From contig CAUYUJ010002736.1 in assembly GCA_963575745.1 (NCBI GenBank), positions 399,600-463,599 on the forward strand: 64,000 nucleotides of DNA. The letters are read 5' to 3'. Source of the DNA: Prorocentrum cordatum. Lineage: Eukaryota > Sar > Dinophyceae > Prorocentrales > Prorocentraceae. Both the position numbers and the translations under genes were made by a program. This document shows, piece by piece, positions 1 to 11,916 of the stretch. Below the pieces are notes generated by a model. It made no database searches, was not told the origin of the DNA, and saw only the letters and a list, made by a program, of their open reading frames with translations. Position 1 is the first letter of the stretch. Each line of letters opens with the position of its first letter.

Positions 1-870
1 TTTGGAACGTGTCCCGCCGAGATCGCCCCGTTGTGGTGCACGGGCTTCGTGCTTGGAAGGCGCTGCCCGTGCTCTCTGGACACCTTCTCTGCGCTGAGAG
101 CGCGTCGTGGTGGGAGGAGGGGGACGGGGACGAGGGCGAGGAGGAGGCCGGAAGAGGAGGGAGGCGCAGGAGGAGGGGCAGCAGGAGGAGGAGGTGGTGG
201 CGTGAGGAGGAGGAGGAGGAGGAGGAGGAGGAGGAGGAGGAGGAGGAGGAGGAGGAGGAGGTGGCGTGAGGAGGAGCAGGAGGAGGAGGCAGGAGGACAG
301 GAGCAGGAGCTGAAGGAGGAGGGAGGAGGAGGGAGGAGGAGGAGGAGGAATGTTTTCCCCCCCCCTAACGATGCCCCCGATCAGGGTTCAAAGAACGATC
401 CCTGGGCCTCTCCCCCGGTCATCGGCCGGGCGCGTCCGGCTGTCCGGGGCCCGGGGCCCGCCCCCCCCCCCACACCGCGCGGAGGCTGCGGGAGTCGGAG
501 CCGTCGAGCGCCGCGTCGCAGGCGCGACGTCCTCGCTGCATCCACACCCATCTCCTCCCTGCCTGCCTGCCTCCTCCCTCCGTCCCTCCCTCCCTCCTCC
601 CTCCCTCATCCCTCCCTGCTTTTTCTCCCTCCTTGTCGGTCCTCGATCCCTCCCTCCCTCTCTCTCCCTCCCTCCCTTCCCCTCCTCACCGCCTTCCTCC
701 TTTGTCCCCCTCCTCCTTCTACAATTACACAACATGAATACTACTCTCTCCCCTGATGACGTCCAGAAGATGTTCGGCCCCCCTCCGCGAGTTGTTTTTT
801 ACAAAGGTTTCCCGGGAGTTGGGTGTTCGCTGGGTTTTTTGAAAATGTTGCTCCCGCTGAAGCGCTAGCC
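1..870. repeat. purine (GGA)n and pyrimidine (TCC)n low-complexity region
   Basis: A (GGA)n-rich tract runs from about 110 to 350 and a (TCCC)/(TCC) tract from about 545 to 720. Open frames here are poly-Arg/Glu or Pro/Ser/Leu and are products of the repeat, not genes. From about 715 onward the sequence belongs to a dispersed repeat that recurs inverted at 49490-49870. Confidence 0.85.
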
Positions 871-2470
871 TCATTTTCGGGCTTCCACTCGTTCCGAATC
901 GTGCTCCCGCTGCAGCCTTGGCCTCACTTCCGCGGTTCCGCTCGTTCCGAATCGCGGTCCCGCTGCAGCGCTTGCCTCATTTCCGCGCTTCCGCTCGTTC
1001 TGAATCGCGCTCCCGCTGCAGCGCTGGCCTCATTTCCGCGCTTCCGCTCGTTCTGAATCGTGCTCCCGCTGCCGCGCTGGCGTCACTATTTTCAGCGCGA
1101 TGCCCCGGCACGCAATGCCATGTTATGTGGTGTTCCGTTGTGTGCTGCAATTCTTCATTACGCAACGCCACGCCATTCGATGACATACTACGCTTTGCCG
1201 TGCTCTTCTACGCCCTGCTAGGCCGTGCTCTACGATGCATCGCGCAACCTCGCGGGATCACTGCCTTGCTCGATATCCGACTGTGCGAGTAGAGAGGAGA
1301 TCTACGCCATTATACGGGATGGGAGGGAGGGGTAGGACGTCAGATATGACGCGAGCGCACCTAGCTTGTCCTCCTCCCCTCTCCCTCCTCCCTTGCTTCC
1401 CTCCGTCCCTCCTCCCGCCTCCTCCCTCTCTCCCCCTCCCTGCCTCCTTCTCCCTCCCTTCCTTCCGCGCTTCCGCTCGTTCCGAATCGCGGTCCCGCTG
1501 CAGCGCTGGCCTCATTTCCGTGCTTCCGCTCGTTCTGAATCGCGCTCACGTTGCAGCGGTGGCCTCATTTCCGCGCTTCCGTTCGTTCGGAATCGTGCTC
1601 CCGCTGCCGCGCTGGCGTCATCATTTCCAGCGCCATGCCACGGCACGCAATGCAATGCAATGATATGTGGTGTCCCGTTGTGTGTTGCAATTCTTCATTA
1701 CGCAACGCCGCGCCATGCTATGACATACAACGCTCTGCCGTGCTCTTCTACGCCCTGCTAGGCCGTGCTCTACGATGCATCGCGCAACCTCGCGGGATCA
1801 CTGCCTTGCTCGACATCCGACTGTGCGAGTAGAGAGGAGATCTACGCCATGGTACGGGATGGGAGGGAGGGTAGGACGTCAGATATGACGCGAGCGCACC
1901 TAGCTTGTCCTCCTCCCCTCTCCCTCCTCCCTTGCTTCCCTCCGTCCCTCCTCCCGCCTCCTCCCTCTCTCCCCCTCCCTGCCTCCTTCTCCCTCCCTTC
2001 CTTCCGCGTTTCCGATCGTTCCGAATCGCGGTCCCGCTGAAGCGCTGGCCTCATTTCCGCGCTTCCGCTCGTTCTGAATCACGCTCACGTTGCAGCGGTG
2101 GCCCCATTTCCGCGCTTCTGAATCGTGCTCCCGCTGCAGCGCTGGCGTCATCCTTTCCAGCGCCATGCCACGGCACGCAATGCAATGCAATGATATGTGG
2201 TGTTCCGTTGTGTGTTGCAGTTCTTCACAACGCAACGCCACGCCATGCTATGACATACAACGCTCTGCCGTGCTCTTCTACGCCCTGCTAGGCCGTGCTC
2301 GACGATGCATCGCGCAACCTCGCGGGATCATTGCTTTGCTCGACACCCGATTGTACGAGGAGAGAGATCTAGGCCATGGTACGGGATGGGAGGGAGTGGT
2401 AGGACGTCAGATATGACGCGAGCGCACCTAGCTTGTCCTCCTCCCCTCTCCCTCCTCCCTTGCCTTCCTC
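870..2470. repeat. ~535-bp higher-order tandem repeat with inner ~58-bp units
   Basis: Blocks starting with the same sequence at about 1342, 1882 and 2413 show a period of about 531-540 bp. Each block has (i) short units of about 58 bp built on 'cgctcgttccgaatcg' and 'ctgcagcgctggcctc', (ii) a segment rich in CATGCCA/GCAATG, (iii) a conserved segment around 'gatatgacgcgagcgcac', and (iv) a pyrimidine tract. Inner units are densest at 870-1090. No coding function is supported; frames are short and differ between copies. Confidence 0.85.
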
Positions 2471-2811
2471 CCTCCCTCCTCCCCGCCTCCCCCCCTCCCC
2501 CTCCCTCCCTCCTTTTCCGTCCCTCCCTTCCTCGTTCCCTCCTCTTTCTCCTTCCCTCCTTCGCTCCTTCCGAGCCCTTCCTGGGCCGTGGCACCTTGCT
2601 AAAGGAAGCCGCGACCGAAGCCCCGGATGCTGCCTTCACGGGACCACGTGGGCATCGTTTTTTCTCCTTTGTTATCCTTCCTTCTCCCATTCTCCTCCGT
2701 CCTCCTTCTCCTCCTCTATCCTTTCCTCCTCCGTCCCCCCTTCTTCGTTCTCCTTCATCCTCTTCCATTCCCCCTCTTTCCTCCCTCCATCGTCAGGAGC
2801 GGAGCACCCAC
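2471..2811. repeat. degenerate pyrimidine (TCC)n tract
   Basis: Pyrimidine-rich sequence runs from 2435 to 2790 with a unique-looking interval at about 2575-2660. No gene is seen. Confidence 0.7.
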
Positions 2812-2940
2812 CTACGCGTGCGTACGCGAGGTCACATACATGGGTTTCTAGAGAGCGCGCTACACGATCGTTCGTGACATGAGTGCTGCCTCGCGAATTG
2901 GAGTGCATACTCATGTATATGGCTTGGCGCGTACGTCTTA
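2812..2940. mobile_element. M9 TIR-like element, copy 1
   Basis: The right part (2905-2957) matches 63557-63606 closely, sharing 'gcgcgtacgtc' and the following 'ccctaatcc'. The left end, with 'gtacgcg' then 'catacatggg', is roughly the reverse complement of the right end, which suggests a short element with inverted termini. Exact ends are not resolved. Confidence 0.45.
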
Positions 2941-3159
2941 TCTGGTTTCCCTAATCCTTCATAGCCGCATGCCCCCTGGTAATACAGCATTCCCATCTTG
3001 AGACCTGGGTGTTGGTTGTGTCAAATCAGCGTTGGTCCGCGGTGGGGAGCGGCGGGGCCGAATTCCTTTTATCACCGGGGAACGTACGAATCGTAGAGAT
3101 GATCTTCGTACCGCAACTTCATCATCAGCATCAGCATTTTCACCATCAACAACACCCAC

Positions 3160-4519
<1,360 letters not shown>

Positions 4520-4861
4520 AGTAAATAAGCTCCTCTCCGCCTCATAATCACTTGAGACATAACTTAGTTTGCATGCATCGCACTGTCCGCTGGAACTGAC
4601 AGATGCGTTCCGCAGCTGTATGACTGCTCGAGCAAGCCAACCTTGGCTTGCAGGAGAAAAAAGGAGTGCGCTGGGGCGTGCGGGCGGCTCGTCGTCGTCC
4701 GTCCCCGGCCGACCTCTTCCCTTTCGCATTCCTAATAGAGTAGTCTTGCTTAGCGGATACTTGTCTTATCAATGTCTCATCCCGTCCCCTCTCTCCCTGA
4801 GCAGAGTGAACCTGAGATCTTAATTCCTTTGTCATCTTACCCCGATTCTCAGAGGAAAGAC
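4520..4861 (+). repeat. 5' LTR
   Basis: 342 bp starting AGTAAATAAG and ending GGAAAGAC, repeated at 26928-27268 with about 16 mismatches and one 1-bp indel by eye. The ends are not the usual TG...CA. The differences are spread through the LTR. Promoter and polyadenylation signals should lie here but none is distinct enough to name. Confidence 0.93.
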
Positions 4862-4879
4862 TGGTTATCAGCCGAAACG
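4862..4879 (+). promoter_or_regulatory. probable primer-binding site
   Basis: TGGTTATCAG follows the 5' LTR directly. It begins with TGG, the complement of a tRNA CCA end, and resembles the TGGTATCAGAGC site used by many copia elements with initiator tRNA-Met, with an extra T. The tRNA identity is inferred. Confidence 0.65.
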
Positions 4880-4930
4880 CGCGACTAAGTCGACGCGGGG
4901 CCATCTCATACAAAAGAAGATCCTTCAAAT

Positions 4931-6106
4931 GTGCCCCGCGACTCAGTCGCTGCGGGAAGGAGCTATGATAAGACTGATATCGTGTCCAATATCTCGAGAA
5001 GCGCCGGTAGGCGCGTTGTGCAACGTGATGGACACGACGCAGACAGAGACGGTCCAGTTCAGGACCGAATCCCTCCTTCATACATCGCCACTCGGGTAGT
5101 GAGGGGAAGAAGTACCGAAGGGATAACCGAAATGTCGGTAGACGTATCTCCCGCGGGAGCTCCGACTGGTGATCGTGAGCAAACCCCGGGCCCGTACGGG
5201 CGAGATGGCGTAACATCAAGACCTAGACGAAGTGCGTTTTCGTCATGGAGTGCCAGATCGACGGAGTCAATCAGCTCAATTCCGAACATTCCAAACGCTA
5301 CTGCTATTGCCGCTGGTGAAGCCGGCCGGCCAGGGGAAGTCCAAGGGAATGTGAATGCGTATCCTATTATCCCGACCGAATGGGTGGGCACGAGTGCCAA
5401 CGTCCTAATCCCAATAGCACTTAACGGACAATTCGGTCAGGACAGTGATGGCCCTTTTGAAAAATATCATGGTGTATATTCCATGGAGGAAGATTTTGAT
5501 AACATCAATAATGATATTTTCCTGAGCCGAGCACTGTCCGTGATGATGGAAGAAGACATCCCTGCTCAAGACGAAAGATGGTCCCCAGATGGATCCGATG
5601 AAGACACTAGTATCCTGACGCCTCAGGCGGACAGGGCGGATATCCAGATGAAGCATGAGAGGGAGTCCACAGGACGAACCCCCGCGCCTCACCTCAAGAA
5701 GCGACGGAATGAGGACTACGAGCTAAACGTCTCACCACTGAAGGAAGGTTTCTTCCGTAATGCCACCACCTCAGGTGATTGGCAACCCTCGATTCCAGCT
5801 GTTGTTGAGGATGAAGAAATGGTCGGACAACCAGCTACGTATGCTCAGCTAATAACACAAGACGAACAAAAGGATGAGGAGTTCTTAAATGCGCCTAAAC
5901 CACCAGAAAGTACCTTCATTCGCCCCAGATCAAATGCTTCAAGCAGGGGAAGACCCAAGATACCAGGATCAGGGGCGAGATCTACTTCAAGGAGCAACAG
6001 TGCCGTTTCCATGATGGAGGCACGTTGGAACCCCAACGCTGACTGCGCGCCTCAGGCGGAGAGCAGATGCCCAGGAAAAAGCCAACAGGCCAGAAGGCGC
6101 ATGTAG
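4931..6106 (+). CDS. ORF0a: leader ORF upstream of gag, unrecognised
   Basis: An open frame of about 391 codons starts at a GTG; the first ATG is about 65 codons further in, so the true start is uncertain. The product is acidic and hydrophilic, with an Asp/Glu-rich middle, a basic patch (KKRR) near residue 255, and a Ser/Arg-rich C-terminal third. No enzymatic motif is seen. The frame appears to be continued by the Cys-rich ORF0b after a shift near 6050, so both may once have formed one leader protein. Its place between LTR and gag is unusual for copia. Two nested palindromes lie just upstream (4883-4891 and 4935-4956). Confidence 0.55.
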   Translation: MPRDSVAAGRSYDKTDIVSNISRSAGRRVVQRDGHDADRDGPVQDRIPPSYIATRVVRGRSTEGITEMSVDVSPAGAPTGDREQTPGPYGRDGVTSRPRRSAFSSWSARSTESISSIPNIPNATAIAAGEAGRPGEVQGNVNAYPIIPTEWVGTSANVLIPIALNGQFGQDSDGPFEKYHGVYSMEEDFDNINNDIFLSRALSVMMEEDIPAQDERWSPDGSDEDTSILTPQADRADIQMKHERESTGRTPAPHLKKRRNEDYELNVSPLKEGFFRNATTSGDWQPSIPAVVEDEEMVGQPATYAQLITQDEQKDEEFLNAPKPPESTFIRPRSNASSRGRPKIPGSGARSTSRSNSAVSMMEARWNPNADCAPQAESRCPGKSQQARRRM

Positions 6107-6599
6107 GAACCCAGCGTGCAAGAGTTGCTCGGACGTTTGCAATAAGTGCAACGTGCAATGGCTGTGCACGGAGCGTCACCCAATGGACGAGCATAACTGC
6201 ACGTATCTCCTCATACAGTCTATTCAGGACCAGGCCAGGCTGGCGGAGGCTAGCGCTCAGAGATAGTTTCTGACCAATGAAGCGCAGCTGGCCGAAAGGG
6301 CTCGGTTGGACAGAGAAGAAGTAACTGAAACTGTGGTCGAAGCTAGAAAAACGTTCGAGGCTGAGCGGGTCGCTCTAGCCATGGCTGCTAGAGAGCGGGA
6401 ACAGGCGCTGATAGAACATCTGTATAATCAGACCGAGGCCGTCAAACGGCAAGTGGAGCGGGAAGCCGGAAACAAATGCGGAGAATTATTGACTTCGGAG
6501 AGACAGGCCGTCATGATGGCAAACCTGGAATCTGCCGACGCCAATGCGATTCCCGCCGCCGTCGCGGCGGCCAGAATAGAAGGAGGGCAAAGAAGATAA
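6081..6599 (+). pseudogene. ORF0b: Cys/His zinc-finger plus coiled-coil protein, broken
   Basis: Frame 6081 encodes a compact Cys/His cluster spaced C-x4-C-x2-C-x3-C-x2-C-x5-C-x3-H-x4-H-x-C (codons at 6102, 6117, 6126, 6138, 6147, 6165, 6177, 6192, 6198). A Glu/Arg/Ala-rich segment predicted as coiled coil follows (about 6216-6560), rich in EAR, ERE and VEREA stretches. One TAG (6264-6266) interrupts the frame between finger and coiled coil. The zinc-finger plus coiled-coil layout recalls RING/B-box proteins, but the family is not identified. The segment starting at 6306 is intact for 97 codons. Confidence 0.5.
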
Positions 6600-7275
6600 C
6601 CAACCAGAACAATCTCTATCTGGAAGAGCTCAAATCGCATGAAGAAGCTAGATCTTCCCTCCAGCGCATAAAATCGAGCAATGCTAAATGCCCGCCGGCT
6701 AAGCCGACTGGAACGAACATGCACCAGTTGTCGACGGTTCAGTCGTCTGGCATAGTACCCGTCCAAACGCAATTTGATCAGGCGACCTTGACAAATGCGG
6801 GAGCATCGACCCTGCTGGTAGGAGGAGCAACGCATCCTCCTCCCGAGGAGAAGGGAACACGCAATCTCCGTGGATCAATTATGTGCCGTTTGTTTTCGTC
6901 TAAAGACGGACAAGTGCGTCGGATGTGGTAGGTCGGCGTGTGAAGAACATATCGATGCGAGCACCTGAAGATGCTGTAGATGCGACCTGTGGAAGAGTGA
7001 AAGATCAGCTGCCAACGTGCGAGATGAAGAAGTTGTTTCGGACGCAGCTAATACAGAGAAAGGAAAGATGAGGCTTGAGGCTATCATCACCGACCCGACT
7101 CCATATACTGAGAATAAACGAGAAGCCGGACTCACATCGAATTCATTCGGATTTCCATTGTTTTCGCAAGAAACTCCAGTGAGGCCGTTGTTGCGTCAAC
7201 TTTTCACTATTCCAGGCCCTGCCCTAGAAGGTCCGGCGAAGCCGAGCGCCGCCGAGAACGGAGTTCCTGTATGAG
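6600..7275 (+). pseudogene. ORF0c: second Cys/His cluster and linker, broken
   Basis: The frame to 6931 codes a hydrophilic linker that contains a palindrome-derived Pro-Ala-Lys-Pro at 6697-6705. After a shift, a second cluster follows: Cys codons at 6915, 6924, 6939, His at 6948, an in-frame TGA at 6966-6968, then Cys at 6972, 6975, 6981. It is followed by about 85 codons without motifs ending at 7275. This looks like the rest of the leader protein begun in ORF0a/b. No function can be assigned. Confidence 0.4.
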
Positions 7276-7344
7276 CTAACTTGACCTAACGAAGGTAAGA
7301 CTCTCGCCAGGTACCGCCCATCCTATGGAGACGGTGCTACGGGA

Positions 7345-9125
7345 ATGACGACGACCATGTCGTCGGGCGAAGCAGGGCAGGGCGGAGAAGGAGACGACAA
7401 GAGCGACGCTCCTAACGCTGAGATCGTATCTTCACATGAAGATGATCGTGGTAAGAGACCACGTGGGTCGCCTCCGGGGAGCCCAGGGGTTCAGACCCCT
7501 CTGATGGCGGGGGTGGGTGCAGGGGGCCTCAGGGCCCCGGCGGACCGCGCGACTCGGTAGTAATTGACGAAAGCACGCCGCTGGATCAGTGGAGACAGGT
7601 TGGTAACAACCAGAAAATTGATTTGTTGGACATCCCTGATGTGAACATTCGTGAGTGGACAATGCACGCAGCACGCGCAGTCGCTGGATCATCGCCCGAG
7701 AGCCAGGCAGCACAGCACTGGATTGCTGAGGCCATGGATCCAGCTGTGGAGGATGAGCAACTCAAAGATGCAGGACGATTCCAGCGTCTCGACCTCATGA
7801 TCGCAACGAATCTTATCGAGAAATTCAACAAGATGCGAAATAATCGATATCAGCCTGGTAATCATACTCATTTCCTCCAACAGATTACTCGCGTGGAATT
7901 CAGCGCCCAGAACGAGGGAAGACTCATGACTGGACGCGAGATGGTGCGAGCAATTTGTCATTGGTGTTCGGTAAGATCGGAGTTGGGACAACATCGCATT
8001 TCGCGTGACCTCTTCAAGGTGATCATTGACCCGCACAAGCCCAATGCTGACCTGTATCATTTCTACAATGAATGGACAGATGTGCATCGACAGCTTTATG
8101 GCGCTAAGCCTCCCTCCGATGAGATGAGGGCCTCGATTCATGCGCACTTTCTCGAACAATGCAGAAAGCCGAGCAAACTGAACTTTGTATGCCAGTTATA
8201 CGACTTCTCGAAAGATATAATGGGACATGGCGTAAAGAGTTATGAATGGCTGATGGAGCAGATTGAAGAAAAGATGTTGCGAGAAAAAGACGAGTGGAAC
8301 ATCAGCGTGCATGAGGGCACCTTGAATCAGCGTGCTAGGCAAGCACGGTTCGGCGGGGGCGGAGGCAATGATAACCGGAAGAATGCAGGCAGCAAAGCCG
8401 CCCCGGCGGAGATTGCTGCTAAGTTGGGGGGTGGGCCCTCAGTTGTCATGACGAGCGGAAAGACTAAGGGCGAGACCACGTGCAGATACGTGCACAAGGG
8501 CGAAATTTGCCCGCACGCAGGACAGGGCTGCCCCTTCAATCCTAAGAAGCCCAAGAATGCCGCGCCGGCTCAGCCGAGTGCGGGACGAAAATCCAGTGCC
8601 GCTCCTGCCCAGGATAAGAACCCTAGAGGGAGATCGATGGACAGGGGCCGTAAGGGGCAGGGCCGATCCCAGACCCCGACTGGCAACCGTGGGAAAGGAG
8701 GACAGCAGAAGAATAGAAGTCAATCGCGTGGGAAAGACAGTACCATACCGTGTTACGCATACTCCCGAGATCCCAAGAATTGTCGAGGACCAGAAGACGG
8801 ATGTGACAAAGCCCATAGAGGGCTATCCGATGCTGAGAAGCTGAAGCGTGACAAGTGTGAACAAGCGAGACTTGACGCTGGACAATATTTGGGATGTGGG
8901 CGTGCATCCAAACAGGCCAATGCTGCCGCTGCCAATATCTCTTCGACGGGAAGCAATGATGGCTCCAGATCCCCTGGCGCTAATTCCGACAAGCGTAAGA
9001 AGGAGGGAGAGAAAAACAAAGGCGGTGGCAAAGGCCAAGACATGGTCTGCCGCCCCTACACGGAAACGGGAGAATGCTCACGCGGAAAGGAATGCTGGTT
9101 CGCTAAGACCACTCCAGTCACGTGA
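7345..9125 (+). pseudogene. gag: gag-like protein with CCCH-type zinc fingers, one frameshift
   Basis: Gag would form the RNA-packaging particle in the cytoplasm. The ATG at 7345 opens an acidic N-terminus that ends at 7560 in its own frame. The main frame is open from about 7455 to 9125 and shares no early ATG, so a shift in the G-rich stretch 7455-7560 joins the two. The helical central part (about 7620-8330) is followed by a Gly/Arg/Lys-rich tail with three Cys clusters of CCCH spacing at about 8480-8540, 8748-8815 and 9047-9110. Only the middle one (C-x9-C-x6-C-x3-H) keeps the final His. CCCH fingers in place of the usual retroviral CCHC knuckle are notable. The next in-frame TGA is followed by more open frame. 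Confidence 0.75.
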
Positions 9126-9871
9126 CAATGGCTCCACACTGGCGGCTCAGCCGTCAGTGCTGGAGGAATGATAAACATAATGTTATCAATGGTCTTCTTT
9201 ATTGCCGTCCTTGTCTGCAGGCGTGGCGAAGCCTGCGTCGGTTGAGCAGAAAGCGGGGGGGGTTGGAAGAGACCCGCTGATTCAATCATATTGGGCGCCG
9301 TCGCGTGCCCCGCCCCATTATTTCGGGGCCTCCCAGGGCAGAAGCAAAATAGCCCTAAATTTTTGATTGTTGCATCTAATGCCGATGGAGGAGACTATTG
9401 GGTCACCTCCAAAGGTGAGTTTCACCGAGACAGCAGGAAACAGGTCGAGAGTCTCGTCAATGTCCTTGCCAATTTCCTGCGCCCTCTTTCTCGGGGCGCG
9501 ATCAAGAAGTGCTGGCGCGTCCCCCCTAGTAAGAGTTGCATGCGACATCAGAACAGTAACCGATGCAATCTCCGTGTCCGTATTCACCCCTCTATTGAGG
9601 AGCCGACTATCACTTGGAGGAAGGCGCGTCGCCACGACTTGAAAGAGTTGCCTTCAATTAGCAAAGATAGATGGACGTTCCCAGGAGAAATACGCAGACA
9701 GATGTCGATACAGTCGAGGGCATCTGTCGCTGAAGCTCTAATCAGAACATCAGACCTGCAAGCTCATGTCTGGCATCTCTGGTTGAAGGACGAAGGGGGG
9801 GGGGGGGGGAAGGCCCGCACGGCTCGGCCGCTGCTGGATGCGCAGACAAAGACGCTGCGTATCTGGGGGCG
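9126..9871 (+). pseudogene. gag-protease spacer, partly open, unrecognised
   Basis: The gag frame continues after its TGA through a palindrome (9137-9159) and a short hydrophobic stretch, meets a second TGA near 9237, and reopens to about 9875. The 195-codon stretch from 9291 has no clear motif. A run of G residues near 9799 may have caused the shift into the protease frame. Probably the decayed N-terminal part of pol. Confidence 0.4.
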
Positions 9872-10351
9872 TTGAGCTTCATTATAGATATTGGGTGCGG
9901 GTGCAACCTAATTGCGGAGAAATACATTAGGAGCGCAGGTGCAATGATATTGATTCGAAAGCTTCCGCAATCGATCACTCTGAACACTGCTGGGGGGGGG
10001 TCTAAGGCCCTCGGTTCAGTTCGCATCGCGTGTCCCAAGTTTAAGGGTGGTAGTTTTAACGCTTTACTCACGCAGGAGACCCCGTGCGTGATTTCGGTGG
10101 GAGAGCGGTGCATGGATCGCGGATTTAGTTTCTTTTGGCCAGCAGGCCAAAGGCCCTTTTTATTGTTGCCCAACGGCCAAAGAGTGGACCTGGCCATTGA
10201 GGGCAAGATACCATACTTGACCCTATCAGGCAAGGAAGCGCTGGGTAAGTGGATGCGCGCGGCTGCCGCCGGAAGGAGTGAGCCCCCCGAGCGGTGGTGT
10301 TGCGTGACGCCGGGCGCCAGGGCATTCTTGGACAACGTGGAATCGGCGTGA
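9872..10351 (+). CDS. retropepsin-like aspartic protease domain
   Basis: The protease cuts the gag-pol polyprotein. The sequence FIIDIGCGCNLI near the start fits the catalytic D-[ST]-G-x region of copia proteases, with Ile in the Ser/Thr position, which may be a mutation. A later hydrophobic strand with FSFFWPAGQRPFLLLPNG and a glycine-containing strand fit the rest of the fold. The frame ends at a single TGA (10349-10351); directly after it the same frame stays open into integrase, so protease and integrase were one polyprotein. The start shown is only where the frame opens; no ATG defines it. Confidence 0.65.
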   Translation: MSFIIDIGCGCNLIAEKYIRSAGAMILIRKLPQSITLNTAGGGSKALGSVRIACPKFKGGSFNALLTQETPCVISVGERCMDRGFSFFWPAGQRPFLLLPNGQRVDLAIEGKIPYLTLSGKEALGKWMRAAAAGRSEPPERWCCVTPGARAFLDNVESA

Positions 10352-11905
10352 GGCCTTCCGCCCCATGCTGTCCATACTCGCGTAACCATAGACCTGCACA
10401 CACATGAGCTGATTGGTACCCACCGCTGCGCTGATGGGCGGCCGACTGAGATCGCGCCCGCTTTCCCGTCTTCGATAGACTCTGCGGATACCATCACCTA
10501 CTTCTACTATTCGCCTCAAGTGGCCAGCGAATGCGGCTGGAACCGGACGCCGACCGGTTTTGCTGCCTCTAAAAGTCTTCCAGTTTTGCCCGACCACGGT
10601 CAAGCCGTCGGTCCATTCGACGAGCAGCGCGGCAAAGCCGAGGCTTGCGCTGCCGCATACAGATGCCATTACGGATACGGAGTTTCAGGATACCTCCCGT
10701 ACGAAGGAAGTAGAGGACTGGACTCTAGCGCGTGCAACGCGGCCCCAGGACCCGAGGAGGGCGAGGTTGGAGACGCTGACGGCGTCGACTTAGTCGACGT
10801 CGACGCACCGCCAGATTTAGACCCAGACGTTGCGGAGGTTGAGGTGTCGGAGACCCTTGCCGAGCGGCTCAAAAAGGCTGCAGCCTCCTTACCGCACCTT
10901 CTAACTCACACTCCCAAGAAACCATATTGTCCAGTGTGCAACTGGGCCAAAGCTATCAGAAAGCAACAGCGCAAAGCGCAGAACAAAGGGCTAAAGGTTC
11001 CCCGCCCATACGCTAACCCCACTTCGTTCGGACAACTGACGACGATGGATCATTGGTTTGCGATGGGTGAACTCTCGCGGGGACTCCATGATGAGACCGC
11101 GCGTGTGACTTTTCGCGACCGAGCTACGGATTTTCTCGCCGCTCAGGGTGTACACGACAAGTCTGCGGTTCGCGTTTGCAACTTTTTAGTGAGCCTGAGA
11201 GCCCCGGAGGAAAAGTTAGAATATTGTTATGCAGATGGTGCAAGAGAGCTTGCGAGGGCATGTTACGAGCTCAATATTGCCCATGATCCTACCACCCCAG
11301 GAAATAAGAAACAAAATGCTGCCGCTGAGCGTGCGATCGGTGTCGTGCAGATGGGAGCCAGAGCCTTACTCATGCAGGCTGGTCTTCCACCACCATATTG
11401 GACCTACGCAGTTCGATATTTCTGTCTGTGCTACAATACTAGGACCCCCGCTGAAGGGCAGTCCAGTTGGGAAAGACGCTTCGGATGCCAGTTCAATGCT
11501 CCGCTTCTTTCCTTCGGATCACTTGTCCGTTATGCGCCCCCACCTGAATCCCGGTTTCGCACCGCCAAGACTGGCGCGTCGATGATTCCAGAGATATACT
11601 TGGGGTATGTGCACAAAGCGGGGGGATTGATCGGACCAGATAGTTACGTTATACCTCTGAGACAATTGGACGGTCTGAATATGGAATCAGGGCGTACACC
11701 AGAGGGAAAACGACCTACGATCGAGAAGTCCGATCAAGTGTACAGCAACATCTTAGATGGTACTGCTGATTACCAATCGCCCCAGTTTCCCTTGCGAGAA
11801 GCATACGAGAAAGCGGCGACAGAGGTGCGTTCCGTCACAATCCTTACAGAGAGACAGGAGAAGTTGCGGCCGTCCCAGACGGACCACAGCCAGGCACAGG
11901 GATAA
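10352..11905 (+). CDS. Ty1/copia integrase (polyprotein segment)
   Basis: Integrase inserts the cDNA into target DNA. The zinc-binding HHCC module is seen as HLLTHTPKKPYCPVC (about 10893-10940). The rve catalytic core follows: first Asp in LTTMDHWF (about 11035), second in YADGAREL (about 11230), and Glu in NAAAERAIG with upstream TPGNKKQ (about 11300-11340). Downstream PPPYWTYAVRYF and YLGYVHKAGG match the copia integrase C-terminal part. The frame is open from the protease through a lone TGA at 10349. A 15-bp palindrome (10784-10798) lies in an acidic Asp/Val-rich insertion. Ends at TAA 11905. Confidence 0.88.
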   Translation, partial: GLPPHAVHTRVTIDLHTHELIGTHRCADGRPTEIAPAFPSSIDSADTITYFYYSPQVASECGWNRTPTGFAASKSLPVLPDHGQAVGPFDEQRGKAEACAAAYRCHYGYGVSGYLPYEGSRGLDSSACNAAPGPEEGEVGDADGVDLVDVDAPPDLDPDVAEVEVSETLAERLKKAAASLPHLLTHTPKKPYCPVCNWAKAIRKQQRKAQNKGLKVPRPYANPTSFGQLTTMDHWFAMGELSRGLHDETARVTFRDRATDFLAAQGVHDKSAVRVCNFLVSLRAPEEKLEYCYADGARELARACYELNIAHDPTTPGNKKQNAAAERAIGVVQMGARALLMQAGLPPPYWTYAVRYFCLCYNTRTPAEGQSSWERRFGCQFNAPLLSFGSLVRYAPPPESRFRTAKTGASMIPEIYLGYVHKAGGLIGPDSYVIPLRQLDGLNMESGRTPEGKRPTIEKSDQVYSNILDGTADYQSPQFPLREAYEKAATEVRSVTILTERQEKLRPSQTDHSQAQG

Positions 11906-11916
11906 GACCGGACAAC

